A stretch of 64,000 nucleotides of DNA, taken from the NCBI GenBank assembly GCA_006176705.1, contig QRFJ01000766.1, forward strand, positions 186,001 through 250,000, written 5' to 3'. The translations under genes were made by a program, and so were the position numbers. The notes beneath the pieces are model-generated. The model was not told where the DNA came from. It searched no databases and worked only from the letters and a program-made list of their open reading frames with translations. Within the stretch, counting starts at the first letter, position 1; each line of letters begins with the position of its first letter. Shown here in pieces: positions 22,894-36,829 of the stretch. The DNA is from Cocos nucifera. Its lineage: Eukaryota > Streptophyta > Magnoliopsida > Arecales > Arecaceae.

Positions 22894-23454
22894 GACCTAA
22901 ATTCAATTGGCTATAAATATAAGTCCCATCTTCTCAAGGTGGGTTTCGATTTTCTACTGGCCCAATGGCTTTGTAAGCGAGTCCGCCACATTGTCTACGG
23001 AGTCGACTCTCTTGACCTCGATGTAACCCTTCTCGAGGTAATCACAGATGAGGTGGTATCACCGCTCGATGTGCTTGAATTTCTGGTAAGACCTTGGCTC
23101 CTTAGCAAGGGCTATGGCACCATTGTTATCATAGTGTAGAGGAATGGCATCTGATGGCATCACTCCAATCTCTGTGGCAAACTTCTTGTACCAAAATGCC
23201 TCCTTTGCAGCTTCTGACACAGCGATGTATTCTACTTCTACAGTAGAATCTGCTATCACTGTCTGCTTGAAACTTTTTCGACTAATAGCTCTACCATTGC
23301 ACAAAAATAGACTCCCAGATGTCGACTTTCAATCATCTACATCGAACATAAAATCCGAGTCTGTATACCCCTAGACTTGGAGTTCTCCATTATCAAAGAT
23401 CAGTAATATATCCCTAGTTCTTCTTAAGTACTTAAGAATATATTTCACAGATGT
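22894..23454 (-). pseudogene. M1 RNase H domain of copia pol
   Basis: Minus-strand frames read YTDSDFMFDVDDRKSTSGSL near 23340, then SFKQTVIADSTVEVEYIAVS, FWYKKFATEIGVMPSDAIPL and HYDNNGAIALAKEPRS, and finally VDNVADSLTKPL near 22990. This is the copia RNase H that degrades the RNA strand during reverse transcription. The acidic residues of the DSD, E-Y and YDNN motifs are present. A stop and small frame breaks separate it from RT, and a stop follows KHIER. Confidence 0.85.
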
Positions 23455-24720
23455 TTAGTGGTCTTCACCTAGATTCAACTGATATCTGCTCGTGACACTC
23501 ACAGCATGGGCTATATCAGGTCGTGTACATAACATAGCATACATGAGGCTCCCTATTGTTGAAGCATAAGGGATCTTGCTCATGCATTCTATTTCCTCAA
23601 GTGTGCTAGGGCACATCTTCTTAGAAAGATGAATGCCATGTCTGAAGGGTACTAAACCCCTCTTAGAGTTTTTCATACTAAACCTCTTTAGCACTTCCTC
23701 TATGTACATTTTTTGTGAAAGTCCTAGCATCCTATTCGGTCTATCTCTATAGACCTTAATTTCTAGAATAAAAGATGCTTCTCCTAGATCTTTCATGGAG
23801 AATTCTTTAGATAACCATATTTTAACTATGATCAATATGAAAATATCATTTTCAATAAAGAGGATGTCATCCACATACAATATGAGAAAGACAACAGCGC
23901 TCCCACTGACCTTTTTAAAGACACATGGCTGCTCCTCATTTTTTATGAAACCAAATAATTTGATCACATCATTAAAATGAGTATTCCAGCTCCGAGATAC
24001 TTGCTTAAGTCCATATATGGACCTTTGCAGCTTGCATACCTTGTGATCATCATCACTAGATGTGAAACCTAATGGCTGTTCCATATAGATATCTTCCTCA
24101 AGATATCCATTTAGGAATGCCATTTTCATGTCCATTTGCCATATTTCATAATCGAAATAGGCTACAATAGCAAGCAATGTGCGGATGGATTTTAGCATAG
24201 CTACTGGCGAAAAGGTATCCTAATAGTCAATGCCTTCGCATTGACTATAACCTTTTGCCACTAATCTAGCTTTGAATGTCTCCACATTTTCATCTGCACC
24301 AATCTTTCTCTTGTAGATCCATTTATACCCAATAGGTACTATACCTTCTGGTGGATCTACCAAGGTCCAGACTTGGTTTGAGTGCATCGAGTCAATTTCT
24401 GACTTCATTGCCTCTAACCATTTCTCAGAGTCGATATCTAATATCACCTCGTTATAGGTTTTGGGATCATCACCATGAACCCCATTTTCTATGAGGAACA
24501 TTTTCTCTACATCCTCTAAAATAGTACCTAAGTACCTCTCAGAGGGATAGGAAAATCCTTTTCGATCTACGAGGTGGAGGAGGTAGTGAATGGATTGGCT
24601 CAACCTAATTTGGTTCCATTTGGTCCTTAGCTCATTGCTCTTGTGAGACTTTCTCTTTGAGCTTAATCTGCTTTCCAATGCCGCTATCTTGAATAAACTA
24701 TTTTTCAAGAAAGATGGCAT
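23455..24720 (-). pseudogene. M1 reverse transcriptase domain of copia pol
   Basis: One frame runs from 24720 to 23455 with a single TAG (24220-24222) where P2 has CAG in the phrase GIDY-Q-DTF. Motifs in order: IVPIGYKWIYKRKIGADENV, FKARLVAKGYSQCEGIDY, MAFLNGYLEEDIYMEQPLGF, LQRSIYGLKQVSRSWN, catalytic YVDDILF, LGEASFILEIKVYRDRPNRM and GSLMYAMLCTRPDIAHAVS. This is the best preserved RT in the window. It stops with LNLGEDH just before the short gap to RNase H. Confidence 0.9.
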
Positions 24721-25757
24721 GTTGACTCACAATCACATTGTGATCTTCTGGAATGTAGAAATAATATCCTAATGACTCTTTAGGATATCCTATAAATCGA
24801 GCTCTGAAGGACCTAAAGTCTAACTTGTCCTCTTATTGTCTTTTGACATGAGCTGGACAATCCCAAATTCTGAGATGACTTAGACTCAGTTTCTTACCAT
24901 GCCATATCTCATACGGTATGGTAGGAACGATTTTAGAAGGAATCCTATTCAGTAAGTATATTGCAGTTAACAAATAGTATCTCCAAAGAAAATCAGGAAG
25001 GTCTGTGAAGCTCATCATGGATCGGACCATATCTAATAGAGTCTGATTTTTCCATTCTGAAATCTCGTTGAGTTGAGGTGTTCCAGGTGGAGTCCATTGA
25101 GAGATTATACCATTTTTCTTGAGATAGTCCAGGAATTCCCAACTAAGGTATTCACCTCCTCGATCTAATCGAAGAACCTTAATGGATTTTTCAGTTTGCT
25201 TTTCTACTTCATGTCTGAATTCTTTGAACTTTTCAAGGCTTCAGACTTATGTCTCATAAGATACGCATACCCATACCTAGATAAATCATCGATAAAGGTT
25301 ATGAAGTAGACAAAGTTGCCTCTAGCCGATACAACAAATGAGCCGCACACGTCAGTATGTACTAGGATAAGAAGATCCATGGCCCTTTCCCCATGTCCTA
25401 CAAAAGGGAGCTTAGTCATTTTGCCATGAAGACAGGATTCATAAATTGGATATGACTCGAAAGTCAATGGACTCAATAGCCCAATTTTCTCTAATTTGTT
25501 AATCCTATCTTCTGCTATATGACATAATCTTAGGTGCCATAGATACCTATCATTTGGACTATCCCTAGCTCATTTTGATTTTATGGCATTCATATTTTGC
25601 TCGAAATTAAAAATAGATACATCAACATGTAACTGATAAAGACCGTTAATAAGGAAACCACTTGTAATTTTATTTCTTTCATAAAGAATGTTACAATGGT
25701 CCTTAAGAAAACTAATTACATAGTCTTCTAATGCAAGGCAAGAAACAAAAATCAAAT
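24721..25757 (-). pseudogene. M1 integrase and pre-integrase region
   Basis: The pre-integrase stretch (SCLALEDYVISFLKDHCNIL, SGFLINGLYQLHVDV) at 25570-25755 is followed by the zinc-binding region, which ends SYPIYESCLHGKMTKLPF and lacks the first Cys of the C-x2-C pair seen in P2 (CEFC). The catalytic core has HTDVCG and FIDDLSRYGYAYLM, giving the first two acidic residues (25204-25476). After a frame break, 24833-25030 carries the core end and FLWRYYLLTAIYLLNRIPSK with SLSHLRIWDCPAHVK. Frameshifts and stops between blocks make it non-functional. Confidence 0.85.
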
Positions 25758-26020
25758 CCTACTTGCTGCAAGCACATAATAACAGTCTTTTAATACTAAG
25801 TCTAAATCAGATGATAGTCGAAAAGGATATGTTCCCACGACCACGGCAGTAACTTTTGCTCCATTTTCGACATGCAAGATCATCTCACCATCCCTCAGCC
25901 TCTTGCTATCCTCAAGACCCTACATAGAAGTGCATAAGTGAGCACTAGAACCAGAGTCAAGCATCCAACTGGATGCAGAAAAAATCGTAAGGTTAGACTT
26001 AATAACGAGCATACCTCCAG
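25758..26020 (-). pseudogene. M1 protease region of copia pol
   Basis: The minus strand reads SSWMLDSGSSAHLCTSM with the aspartic protease DSG intact at 25950-25958, then LEDSKRLRDGEMILHVENGA and VVVGTYPFRLSSDLDLV. A TAG stands where the relatives have CAG (after SM). It is the only family B copy in the window that keeps the catalytic Asp: P1 has Asn there and P2 has lost the region. Confidence 0.85.
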
Positions 26021-26845
26021 AAGGACCTGCCTCCTTCTTTAGGGTGGCCAGGTAAGTAGGGCAGTTCCACTTCCAGTGGTGGTCATTGTTGCAATGGAAA
26101 TACTTTCCTTTGTCAGTGGCCTTCTTCTTCAGCTCTGCCTTTTCTTCTTTCCTCCTTCCACCTTCTACTTTTTCACAGACTTCTTCTTCTTTCTAAAAGA
26201 CTTTCTCTTGGAAGAAGTCTGTTCCATAGCAAGTATTGAGCCTTTAGAATCTTTCATGAAAAGCTCAGCGGTAACCAGCATGTTCATAAGTTCGACCAAA
26301 GAATTTTGAAGTTTATGCATATGGTAGTTCATGATGAACTGCCCATACGCATCAATCAAAGATTGCAAAATTATATCATTTTGCAGATCCAAGTTCAACC
26401 TCACTCCGAACTTCTCAAGCTCTTTCAAGTCCTTGATCATCATCAGACAATGATCTTGGAATGACTGCCCATCATGCATCTTAGCATTGAACAGTCATTT
26501 AGTGACTTGATACTTGGCTATATGACTTTGTTCACCAAACATCTCCTGTAGGTGAGCCAATATTTGACGAGCAGTCCTAATATCTTCATGTTGGTGCTGA
26601 AGTTCATCAGACATCAAGCTCAATATGTAGTATCTGACCGTGTTATCATCGTCTGTCCACTTATCCAGAGACACTCTTTGCTCAGCGGATGGACAAGCTG
26701 GTAAGGTGGGAGGGTCCTGATCCAATACATGACTTAACTTCTCAGAACCCAAAATGATTTTAAAGTTTCAGAGCCAATCCTTGTAATTTCGTCCGGTCAG
26801 TATATGGGTGTCCAGGATTCGTGCTAATAGGTTGGATGCAGACAT
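26021..26845 (-). pseudogene. M1 gag
   Basis: It starts with MSASNLLARILDTH at 26845. The core contains LSHVLDQDPPTLPACPSAEQ, YYILSLMSDELQHQHEDI, ILAHLQEMFGEQSH, then HDGQSFQDHCLMMIKDLKEL and MNYHMHKLQNSLVELMNML, a Lys-rich stretch, and a zinc knuckle (YFHCNNDHHWKWNC) whose first Cys is Tyr. Stops interrupt it near position 24 (DWL-stop) and after QVTK. It runs into the protease without a separate start, as in copia elements with a single gag-pol frame. Confidence 0.87.
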
Positions 26846-28701
26846 TTTCCTATAGAGAGTCAAAGTTTCTAGTTAGATATTGTAATTAAGACTTAACCAA
26901 TTTATTTAGAAATTTTATTTTTAAATAAATTAGCTTCCACTATTTTCTCAGATTCCTACACTCCCTCTGTAGAGATGCAAAAATCTCAATGATTACTGAT
27001 TTTTAGAGGGTGGTGCGGTCCCACCAACTGACTCATTACCTCACCTAACAGTTATTGGTGATGGATTAGCCAATGAGTAAACAACTCTTGTTCAATGATT
27101 CTCTAATCATGATGCACCCAAACTTGGTCTCTAATTCATGAATCTCACCATGTCTGGAATATTGATCCACTCCTTAGTTAAGTCAGACCCACCATTTACA
27201 CAGATTGGATTTCTAATTGAATCTCTCACCGTATCCAGAATATTGAGCCCAATTCATCCTCCAGCCCATAGCATCCAATGCCTAATAGACATGGTTGCAT
27301 CTTTCCGGATGCAACTGAGCCACTATAACCAGTCGAGAACAATCAACCCCGGGAAGGGCCCGCACATCTATAATGGATGGAAGATCTTCAGACTTAATCT
27401 TTTCTTAGGAAGAATTTGATTTAGGTCTCATTAAACTAGACTTGACATAGTCATAACTAATTATGACTAACCTAGTGGCATGGATTAGCTTGGATTATTG
27501 ACCACCTCAGATTAGAACTGAGTCAACAAACATGGTCAGGTAAGTGAGACCAGTGGAAGGGATATGCCATTAACTCGATAAGAACGCATTCGAGTCAAGT
27601 AGCTCCCAATTAAAAATCAGTCGATCGTATCTGCCAAACTTACCTTAGACACCAAATTATTGAGCCAGAATCAATCAGGTTAGCCTACAATCCAGACTCT
27701 AACCACTGAGCCTAATTAGGTCTTAGCTTGATCGATCACTCACGTGACTCGATCTTGACCCAGACTTAATCCTATTAGGCTGGTCAATTTAAGCATTGTT
27801 GATCCCATCTAACCAACTCTTGATTTGGTTTGATCAACCACTAGACCTAATTAAGCTACCCAAGTCCGAACCCAATTTTATGAACATGTATAGATTCTAA
27901 AAATCTCAATTTTAGACCTAACAATTTCATAATTTAATTCTTAATTAAAGTTTAGGGTCATAAAATATGTAATAAGATCATAGGTTCAGGATCTAAGGTT
28001 TTTTGTGAAAGTAAGTTTAATTTCTGATTAAGAACGAACACGCAGCCAACCCCTAACACTTCTAAGAACATCCCATTGAATGGAGGAGATGAACTTTAAA
28101 TCCTACTTTATTCTATGATGGAACGCCAAGGGAAATGCCTTAATCAAAATACAACTAATCTACAAAAAACTAATTAGTCTAAGCATATATCCTCAAATAT
28201 AAGAAAATTGATCTAATTAAAATATGTTTGTATACATTTAATAATCATTGCATAATTTTTTTAGAATCTAAATATTATCTCATAATCATCTAAAAAAATT
28301 AAATTTAAATTTGATTCTCATCAAATAAAATTTAATCTAGACCCTATTGTAAGAACTATCTACAACTAGTCTAAACATGGCACTATCAATATCTCATATG
28401 GAACAAAATTAAAATTAAATTATATTTCCTATTTTAGAATCTTATTATAAAATTTTATAAGATTAGAAAAAGTAATAAATTAAATCTCAAAATAATATTA
28501 ATCATAATAAAAATTATGATATACTAGACTACATCATAAAGATAAATCTATTCCTAGTCTAGTTACGTATCTCATACATATAATTCTAAGATTAATTAAT
28601 TTAATATTTTTAATTTTCTAATTTAGATCAATCAATCTGTTGATATCTAAATCACTAATTTATCAATTAAATCAGATCTAAAATAAATTTTATGCAAACC
28701 T
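26846..28701 (-). other. M1 untranslated leader
   Basis: This is the minus-strand counterpart of the P1 and P2 leaders, with GGGAAGGGCCCGCACATCTA near 27352. The open frame at 27138-27419 (plus) is antisense and shows no motif. It is about 6 percent different by eye from the corresponding right-contig stretch 40812-42675, mostly by substitution. Confidence 0.6.
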
Positions 28702-28716
28702 GGCTCTGATACTAGT
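28702..28716 (-). other. M1 primer-binding site
   Basis: The plus-strand text GGCTCTGATACTAGT is the reverse complement of ACTAGTATCAGAGCC, a near match to the copia initiator-methionine-tRNA site. It directly adjoins the LTR end TGAAGGG (28717). Confidence 0.85.
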
Positions 28717-30599
28717 TGAAGGGAAAAATCAGATTTTTCTTGGATCAGGTTCGTTCAAATCGGATTGGATCAAGAGGTATATTTCAAAAATTTTCTCCAA
28801 CCAGATCAATCTAACATTTCTCAAATCTAATTTTATGAAATAAATAAAAAAATTAAGTTAAAATTAAAGCTAAATAGTTTTTACATGATATCGGGTAATC
28901 CGATTATCCTTGATGATCTATACCGATAGCCTGAGGTTCTGTATCTAGACACGCAAGCGCCTGGCCTCTACCAGTATCTACTCAGGCTAGATCTAGAGAT
29001 TTTCTCATTCTTTATCACATCTTCAAAAATTAGATCTGAATTTGATTTGGAGGATCTTCAAAACTCCCTTCGAAGATCTGCTGCCTTCTTCCTTTCTCGT
29101 CAGCCTTTTCTGTGCTTGAATCGCACTAATCTGAAGGCCCAACTTCCTGGTGTGGAGAGGTCACAAGAAGATAACAGAAGAGTGGCATCGAGGAAGGGAG
29201 AAGAGGTGCCTTGGCATGGGCTAAAGAAACTCACAAAAAGTTGGGCACAGATGAGGTTTTTTAAAGACCCTGCTGCGCAAATGCAGTGCCACATACATCC
29301 GGCATCATGTTGCTTCATGCAATCGATCTAAATCTGATTGGTGGATGACATCATCTGATTCAAATCAGATAAGAGACTATCAGATTCATCCCTAGATGGT
29401 TGCCTAAGATTGGTCAAAAGTCCATAGTGAGGGTCAACCTAGTTTTTGAATCCAAGAAGCAACTTAGAGTCCATCCATATGGAACTCCAGCGTCCCTATC
29501 CAATGGCGCACCCGTGCGCCCCTTTCCATTCCAAATTCCTAGTGAGGGACCAAGCCCTAATCTACTCTCCAATAGTTGTAGAATACTTAGACCAGATTCT
29601 AAGGTCAAAGTCATGTTTGACCCAAAGTCAAAGGATACAGAATTACAAGTGATAGAAAAAGGCAGGTGTTGTCTCAATTTATCTCACTAAATTAAGACAA
29701 CCCTTTTCTGACCTAATGAGCTCTAGTTTCCATACTAGATAAAGGTACCTGATGAGCACAAACTCATTTTGCTTAGTTGAGACAACTTTAAATGATAGAA
29801 AAAGAGAATAATTAGTTCATCATGTGCTAAGCACGATTTTCTTGAACCTAAATTGATACTAATTTCAAAATCAATTTGAACTAAGATAGTCCAATGATGA
29901 TATCCAGAATCCAAGCTCTGTTTGTGTGACTCCGTTAAGGTTCAATTCTGTATGGTAATTACGGATATATCATGATCCTCAATCATTAACATCATTGAAA
30001 CTTTTCGGTGGATATGAACTCTTCTGATTCAGAATAACTGGAATGATCGATCAATCCTAAATCATTCTAATTGCTCCAAAAAATCCACCAATGAACTTAG
30101 CAGTATATGGTGGCAAACATATCAACTAAAAATGAACCTCTCGTGGTAGCTACTTGTGTGATTAAGTTCTTCTATCTGAGCTTCGATTAATTAGGGTTAA
30201 GATGAACTCGTCAAACCTAATTTCTATCATATGATTTAATCATTTGATTCAAGTCCTATTGTTAAAACCTTAATAGAAACTCTTTCTATATGTTCAACTC
30301 TCTGCCATGGCCATGGGCTTATGGACTTGATTCTCATGATATCATAGGCTGCTCCTCATCCACCGAGGAAATAGATTCCTTCTTGGTGTAATCCAATTCC
30401 TACATATGAACATGCTAAAGCAAACATACACCTCAGAGTTCCGAAGTGGCTAGATACGAGTCATGTGTAGTCAAATAAACACCCTCAAGGTGAACTACCG
30501 ATGCCAACCTGGCCGAAGAACAGCACACCACTATAGCTTGAGTCAATCACGACAGGAAGATGGACTCCTTATGACTACTCACGAGTCACGCCGGGGCCT
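28717..30599 (-). repeat. M1 5' LTR, first part (split by G1 left copy)
   Basis: It aligns with the M1 3' LTR (subfamily B1) until about 30.3 kb, then follows the right-contig LTR (subfamily B2, 44350-44655). Compared with either template it carries many single-base insertions and losses. It is interrupted at 30600 by G1. Confidence 0.75.
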
Positions 30600-32150
30600 T
30601 GATAATACCATAAATTCACCATACAAAATATTAATTTATCAATTAATTTATTAATTGTTTAAGAATTAATGATTAATTTATATATAATTTTTTTGATGAA
30701 ATTGATTTTTTATTAATAAAAATATTATTAAAAATAATAAAATTAAAATAAAATTTATAATCATGGAAAGAGCTACATTTTTTGATTATAACGAAATAGT
30801 GAAGTAAACACAAAAGCTAAAATAAAAAGATTATGAATCTAAAGAAATAAAGTAAATTAAAAATTTAAATAATAAAAAGAAAATAGCCAGCCAGCCGTAA
30901 GCAACCATCAAGCAAGCCAAACCACAAAGCCCGACTCAGCCAGTTGAGCCATCAGTCAGTCTACGATCCAGGTAGTAAACCTCAGCTCAGCAGAAACGCA
31001 GCGAATCAACAAGCGACACGTGAGACTAGACCCTTAAAGGGTCTACAAATTTATCTGCAGCTACAGGGACAATCTGATCTTTTCACTCGGCACAGGATGC
31101 TGATTGCTGTGGTGTGCGATGAGCCCAATCCAACGCGGTCCATTGGGAACAGTTAAGTTATGCGATCGGACAGTTGCGGTCAAGATCGATGCGGTGTGAT
31201 TTTGGGTTTGATTTCAATTCTATTAAGCGATCCTGGCACGATCGAGGCCAAAAAACCAAGTGTATGAAGAATACTTAATGGCCCAAAATGCTTCCGATGG
31301 TGATAGGACTCTGATTGCATGATTTGTGGCCAAATTTCCTCCATCAACGTGCAATGGACGGTCAGAATTTAATACCCTGATCTAGGCCGATAGCATCCGA
31401 TTTGATGATTTTTGGATCGTTGGATTCCTTATAGAATGGCTAGTTTCACCAAACTTACCAGATTCATATCAGAGCTATTTTAATTAAATTTTTTACTCAG
31501 ATTTCTTTTATATTTGATGATTATAAAGGCCTATTAGTCTCACATTGCCTTCAAAAAAAATACCATCACTGCTCCTAGGCATTTAATGAAAGACCCGAGT
31601 ACTCCAAGCCTCCAATAATATCTCCATGTCAAGTAAGCTTTGGTATAGGTTGAAGTCACGCTATGGGTTAATGAGCTTGCTTAAAAGCAATTGATGCTGA
31701 AAAGAGAGCGGGGCTTCTACACCATCTCTTCCCCACCAAAACTGATCCAAAGATTAAGCATCAACCTATTTTTATTTTTTTTTTATATGTATTTAATTAT
31801 GAATTTTTTTAATTAAGCAATATTTATTTTTATGCTCTTTAATTATGCTTTAATTTTTTTGTGAATTAATTTTTATATTTTATTATTATTGCAAGTTAGA
31901 TGCAAGATCAATCTAGTAGATTTAAGTACCAAGTTAATCCTGCACTTTTTAATTTGTTTATTTCGACTTCACTTTGATCAAAACTCTTCTCTTTTCTTTT
32001 TTTAAAAATCAAAGATTTTCAAATCTAAAAAACTATCTTTCGCTGTGGATTCGATCCGACTCACTGCTATCTATGGATTTTTAATTATTTTAAAAAGTCG
32101 AATTAAATATAACACAGTTGTCTTTAAGAGAACAATCGCATTTCCTATCA
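30600..32150 (+). repeat. G1 left copy, 5' LTR
   Basis: It starts TGATAATACCATAAATTCA (the right copy has TGATAAGTACCATAAATTC) and ends TTCCTATCA. Small indels are spread throughout relative to 44656-46241. Confidence 0.8.
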
Positions 32151-35100
32151 AGATTTTGGCGCTGTGATGTTGTGGGATGAATTAATCATGCTAATTTTTT
32201 CTTCTAATTTTTTTTAATTTTCTTTTTAAATTAATTATTATTTTTTTTAATATAAGCTTACTATTTTTTTTATTAGTATTTATTTTGTAGATAAAAAAGA
32301 AGAAAGGAAGAAAGCATATAATTTTGGTCGGAGATCAATCCTAACCCTAGGTCATCTTTTCTATTTTACTTCTATTCTACTTTATTTATTTAATTTAAAT
32401 TAATATAAATATCCATTTTAATCTATTAAAAACCTCATGATAAGATTAAAAATTCTAACTATTTAGAGCATGCATCATATTAAATTTATTTTTTTTTTTT
32501 TTTGGTGATTGCTGCGAGCAAGGTAAGCCTTTCAGAATTTAATTAGTTGCATTGCAATCTAGTTTAAGTTTGCATAGAACGCTTTGATTGAAAATTTTTG
32601 TGTTGCATATTCATCTTTTAAATCAAATTAAAGGTACAATCCAATTTAATCAAAGATAAGGGGGATTTGATCACCCTTCCTTGCCCACAAAAAACCAACC
32701 ATACATCTGCATTGACTTCTAAGCCTTGTAATTTTAAAAATCAATTAGAACATCAACCCTAGAAACTCGTAGGAGCTCAATAGAACAAGGGAATATCTAA
32801 GGAGTGTGTATCAGTGTTAAGAAAGGGTCAATTTGACTGGTTGTAGGAAAGTGTTTTCAGGGATATGACTAAGCCTGAAGAAAGGTGGTTTCTAATTGGT
32901 TCCGATTAGCTTACCTGGTCCAAGCATAATTGGTGTGCTAAGACAAAACACGGGGCTCAATGCCTCACGACTCCCCATCGACCTTACACTTTATCTGGCT
33001 AGTTGATTGGCTAATCCTAACCTTGGAGGGCTTGGAAGGTACTTGGCAGTAGAAAGTTTCTTAGATCTAGGATAACCATATAGATTGATTGAGCAACTTG
33101 ATTGCTAACAACCATCAAACTAATTAAAACCTAATTTTTTCTCTCGTTTTGGTTCTAGGACTCCTTAAGACCTCTTCTTTTCGACTCTCTATTTTCTTTC
33201 CTTCTCTTTCTCTACTAAAAAAAAAATTAAAATAAATAAAATAAAAATTAAATTTAACTAAATAAAAAATATTAAAAAATTATTAATTAAAATTAAATTA
33301 ATAACATAAAAATAAATTAATTTTAATATATAAAAATAAAAAAAAAATATTTAAAAAAATTCTAAAATTTTTTTTATTGAACGACACGTTAGGGTTGCAC
33401 TAGTGCATGCACGTAGAAAATCGCTTTTAACCTGATCTTAGTATGAACCCAAACCATAAAAATTAAAAGGTTGAATATTGTATTAAAACCGATAACAAAA
33501 CGACTAAAATATTTAGAGAACCGCTAAGTAGTGAAGAACCTATTTATTTCTTCCACATAATAAACCCATTGGACCTTATATCCAATTAACTAAAATTCAT
33601 GCACTACACTAATGAATCAAGCCGACTATACAATCTCAGATGCTTCCATCTTATTATGGAACACCAATGAAGATCCTTATAAAATATCTGGATGATTCCT
33701 TAGAAAATCATGCTCTAATGGTGAGAATTCAAAATTAACTAATGATGCCCTTCAGACTAATTTTTATTTCCCTTATCATAAAAAATTTAAAGCCAATACT
33801 GGCTGGGACAATAGGTGGATCAATTAAAACTTTGGGCTTGACTTGTCAAGTGATATTTCTTAAAAAATTTTACCCATAGACGAACCAATACTATGAGGCA
33901 AGCTATCACTGGATTTTGCTTCAGCTTCTAGGGAACAGATTCATGAGTCATGGAGAGGACTTAAGAAACTTTCTTAGGAAAGTGCCCACACCAATGGTCC
34001 TGTCTAAGTTGGCAAATAGTTCAAGTTTTCTATGAGGATTTAGGAACCAATACAAGATAGGAATAGTAGATGCATCCTGTGGAGGTGCCATTTCATGAAC
34101 AAGAAGGGGACAAGCCTATACCTTATTTAAATTCCTGGAGAAAACCAATTAACCATGCTTCGTTGTCTTTTCAGCCAAACCTGGATAGGATCATGAATTT
34201 ATAAATCTAGAATCTAGTATAAGACTGATTAAATTTGATAAATAAAGTGGACTTTCTTAGCTCAGAATTAGATCAAGTTCTAACCTGGGATCAAACAATC
34301 TTCCAGCATATATTTAGCATCATCTTCTAAATTATTCAGGAGATTGCTTCATCTATCGCTAGACAATCCATCATGTGCGTGAAATGTCTATGACTTGCAA
34401 CAGTTTTCAATCGTTTTATCCAAGAATAAGTCTAAGTTGCTACAAGGCTACTCCAGCTGGTTAATGATCCATTTTCAAATTCATATATCCAGAATTGGAA
34501 GCCAACCACCATTAATATTTTTCTTAACATTCTCAACAGACTCAGGCCTCTAGACCCAAATTTCATCGTAACATAGATTATCAAAATAGATCCCAATTAC
34601 TAAAATTTATGCCTATAACAAAGGTCAGCCTAGTAAAGCCCTTTCCAAGCCACCATATCATAATTCAGCCCTCATACCCACCTCCTTAATAGGAACCAAT
34701 CTAGTATGATAGATTTAACCAACTTCAATATTTAATTCTGATCCAACAGCAATTCTATCACCAGCACTAGAAGCTTAAATAGGATTATTTAGTTGAAGTC
34801 CTAACAATAAGGAGAGAACTTAGGTCAATTCATCGAGAGAACCTACCAATTTCAAATAACCCACCTAATGTCCACCAAGCCACATAAGATCAAGTTATCA
34901 ATTAATGTCTCACTTAAGAATCTTAATTAAAGAATAGCAAAGTGTAAATTTTCTGAACTTAAAAGCTATAGGATTCTTAAGGACCCAACCAGACCAGGTG
35001 ATGAGAGGTTTATACTGATCTAGCCAAATATAAAATTTAGAGGAAATTGGTTTAGTACTGAGACTAACCTATAGAAGAACCTGTAGACTAGAATTAGTAC

Positions 35101-36829
35101 TGATGCTACTTTTCGTTTTTTTAAATGAGTTATGAAAAAAAAAAAGAGAATAGATGATTTATACCGACTATTAAACCCAAAAAGTCTGTTTCCCTCATCC
35201 CTAGAAGCCGATTTTTTTTTACAAAAATCAAAGAGACATGTAAGAAATACAATGGACGTTGTTTAAGCAAGATCAATTAATTTACCTCTAGAATAAACAG
35301 CCTTTAGTCAACCATTCCAGCCAACTTGAATGCAAATCTTAACTCCTAAACTCCATTTCATGAGTATTTTAGAAGAACAAATAAGGATAAATGTTTTATA
35401 ATAATGAGGTCTAAAATGGGATCAATAAATTATATCCGCTAAAATAATAATGATTTATATCAATAATGGGATATATAAATCAATTTCTGAGATTGGCAAA
35501 TCCAAAACCTTAAATTTATTTTAACTCCCAATATTTGAACACAGGATAGTAAGCTACATTGTGTCTGGAAACTGAAGATGCGTAAAACTTAGCATTGTTG
35601 GAAGGCAATACAATATTTAGTTTTATCTAATTTTATCTTTTTAATTTTTTTTTTAGTGAAAATTTGAATAATTTGGAGGGAGAGCTTAAAATTTTCAAAG
35701 GCATGTGGCTGGACCAAAAATATACGTCAGGTGTGTATTCTTTCATGTTCTTTATTACATCCTTTATTTTTTATTCTCCATTTAGAGGACAATGATCGAT
35801 TAGTTGGAGGAAAAAAATAAAATTTTAAAATTTAAGTCGTCCTCGAAAAAGTATATTTAGTAATTTAGACACTTGATTTGCTTTAAGAATCGGAATTAAA
35901 ACTAAGCATTTTTTTTAAAAAATTGAAGAATCTATGAGATTTTATTGGAGAAAATCAAGTATTAATAAATTCAATAAAGATTAAGTCTAGAACAATAAAA
36001 AGTTTTTTTCTTGAAGCATTTCTAAATATTTTCTACTAGCATCAAAGAAAAGTCTACTTTTTATAGGCTTATGTTGGGTAACTATTACATTTCTTCAATA
36101 TAACAAAATTTATTTTAAATAAAATAGTTTTCAATAACTTCTCACTGAGTACCGGACCTTCTTTGCCTAAGCAAGAATTGAGTTTCCAACGTCAAAGGTA
36201 GAAGGGCAAAGAAGCTCGTTGTAAGCTAAGTCTTAACTCAGTAGTCCTATTGATTCAGAGCTTAGTAAGTCCGAGGGTAATCTATACCTAAGTGCCCTAA
36301 AGCAACTGCGTTGGGAGTCATGGACGCCAAAAGACTCGCTTACCATGGATTAAATAGAAAGACTTAAGTGTGGTTAAAACACTCAATAGTTGGCGTTACA
36401 ACGTTTAGAAAAAATAAAAATAAATATTAAAAAATATTAATTTTCCACTGAAATAATCGGATCTCGTTGTCTAGTAAAGCAATGATATTCATATCAAAAG
36501 TGGGCAATTATAAAAATAAAATCAATAAATGAAAGATGGAAGGGGATAAGCAATACACTTGTCTATATGAAAGTTTAGAAAACAGAGAATAAAGATAGAT
36601 CAAATTAGAAAAAGTTCAAAAAAATTTTAATGCTCTTTATTTATTTTTTTTATTATAAGTATTAATACCTCAATGATATGTCTGCACTTAAAGCTCTACT
36701 AAAATATCAATGGGCCATTTTGAAAACTGCTTAGGTAAAATTCAAAATTCTCTAAAGTTAAAAACGGTATTTAAAAACTAATTTCTTTTCTTTTCTCGAG
36801 GACGAGGCAAAGCTTAAAGTTGGGAGGTG
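32151..36829 (+). pseudogene. G1 left copy, internal region with frame-broken gag
   Basis: The gag stretch at about 33575-34950 corresponds to 47559-49018, but indels (for example CCTTATAAAATATCTGG for CCTTATAAATATCTGG) destroy the frame every few tens of bases. The downstream non-coding part (35500-36829) follows 49500-50743. Nothing is present that the right copy lacks. Confidence 0.75.
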
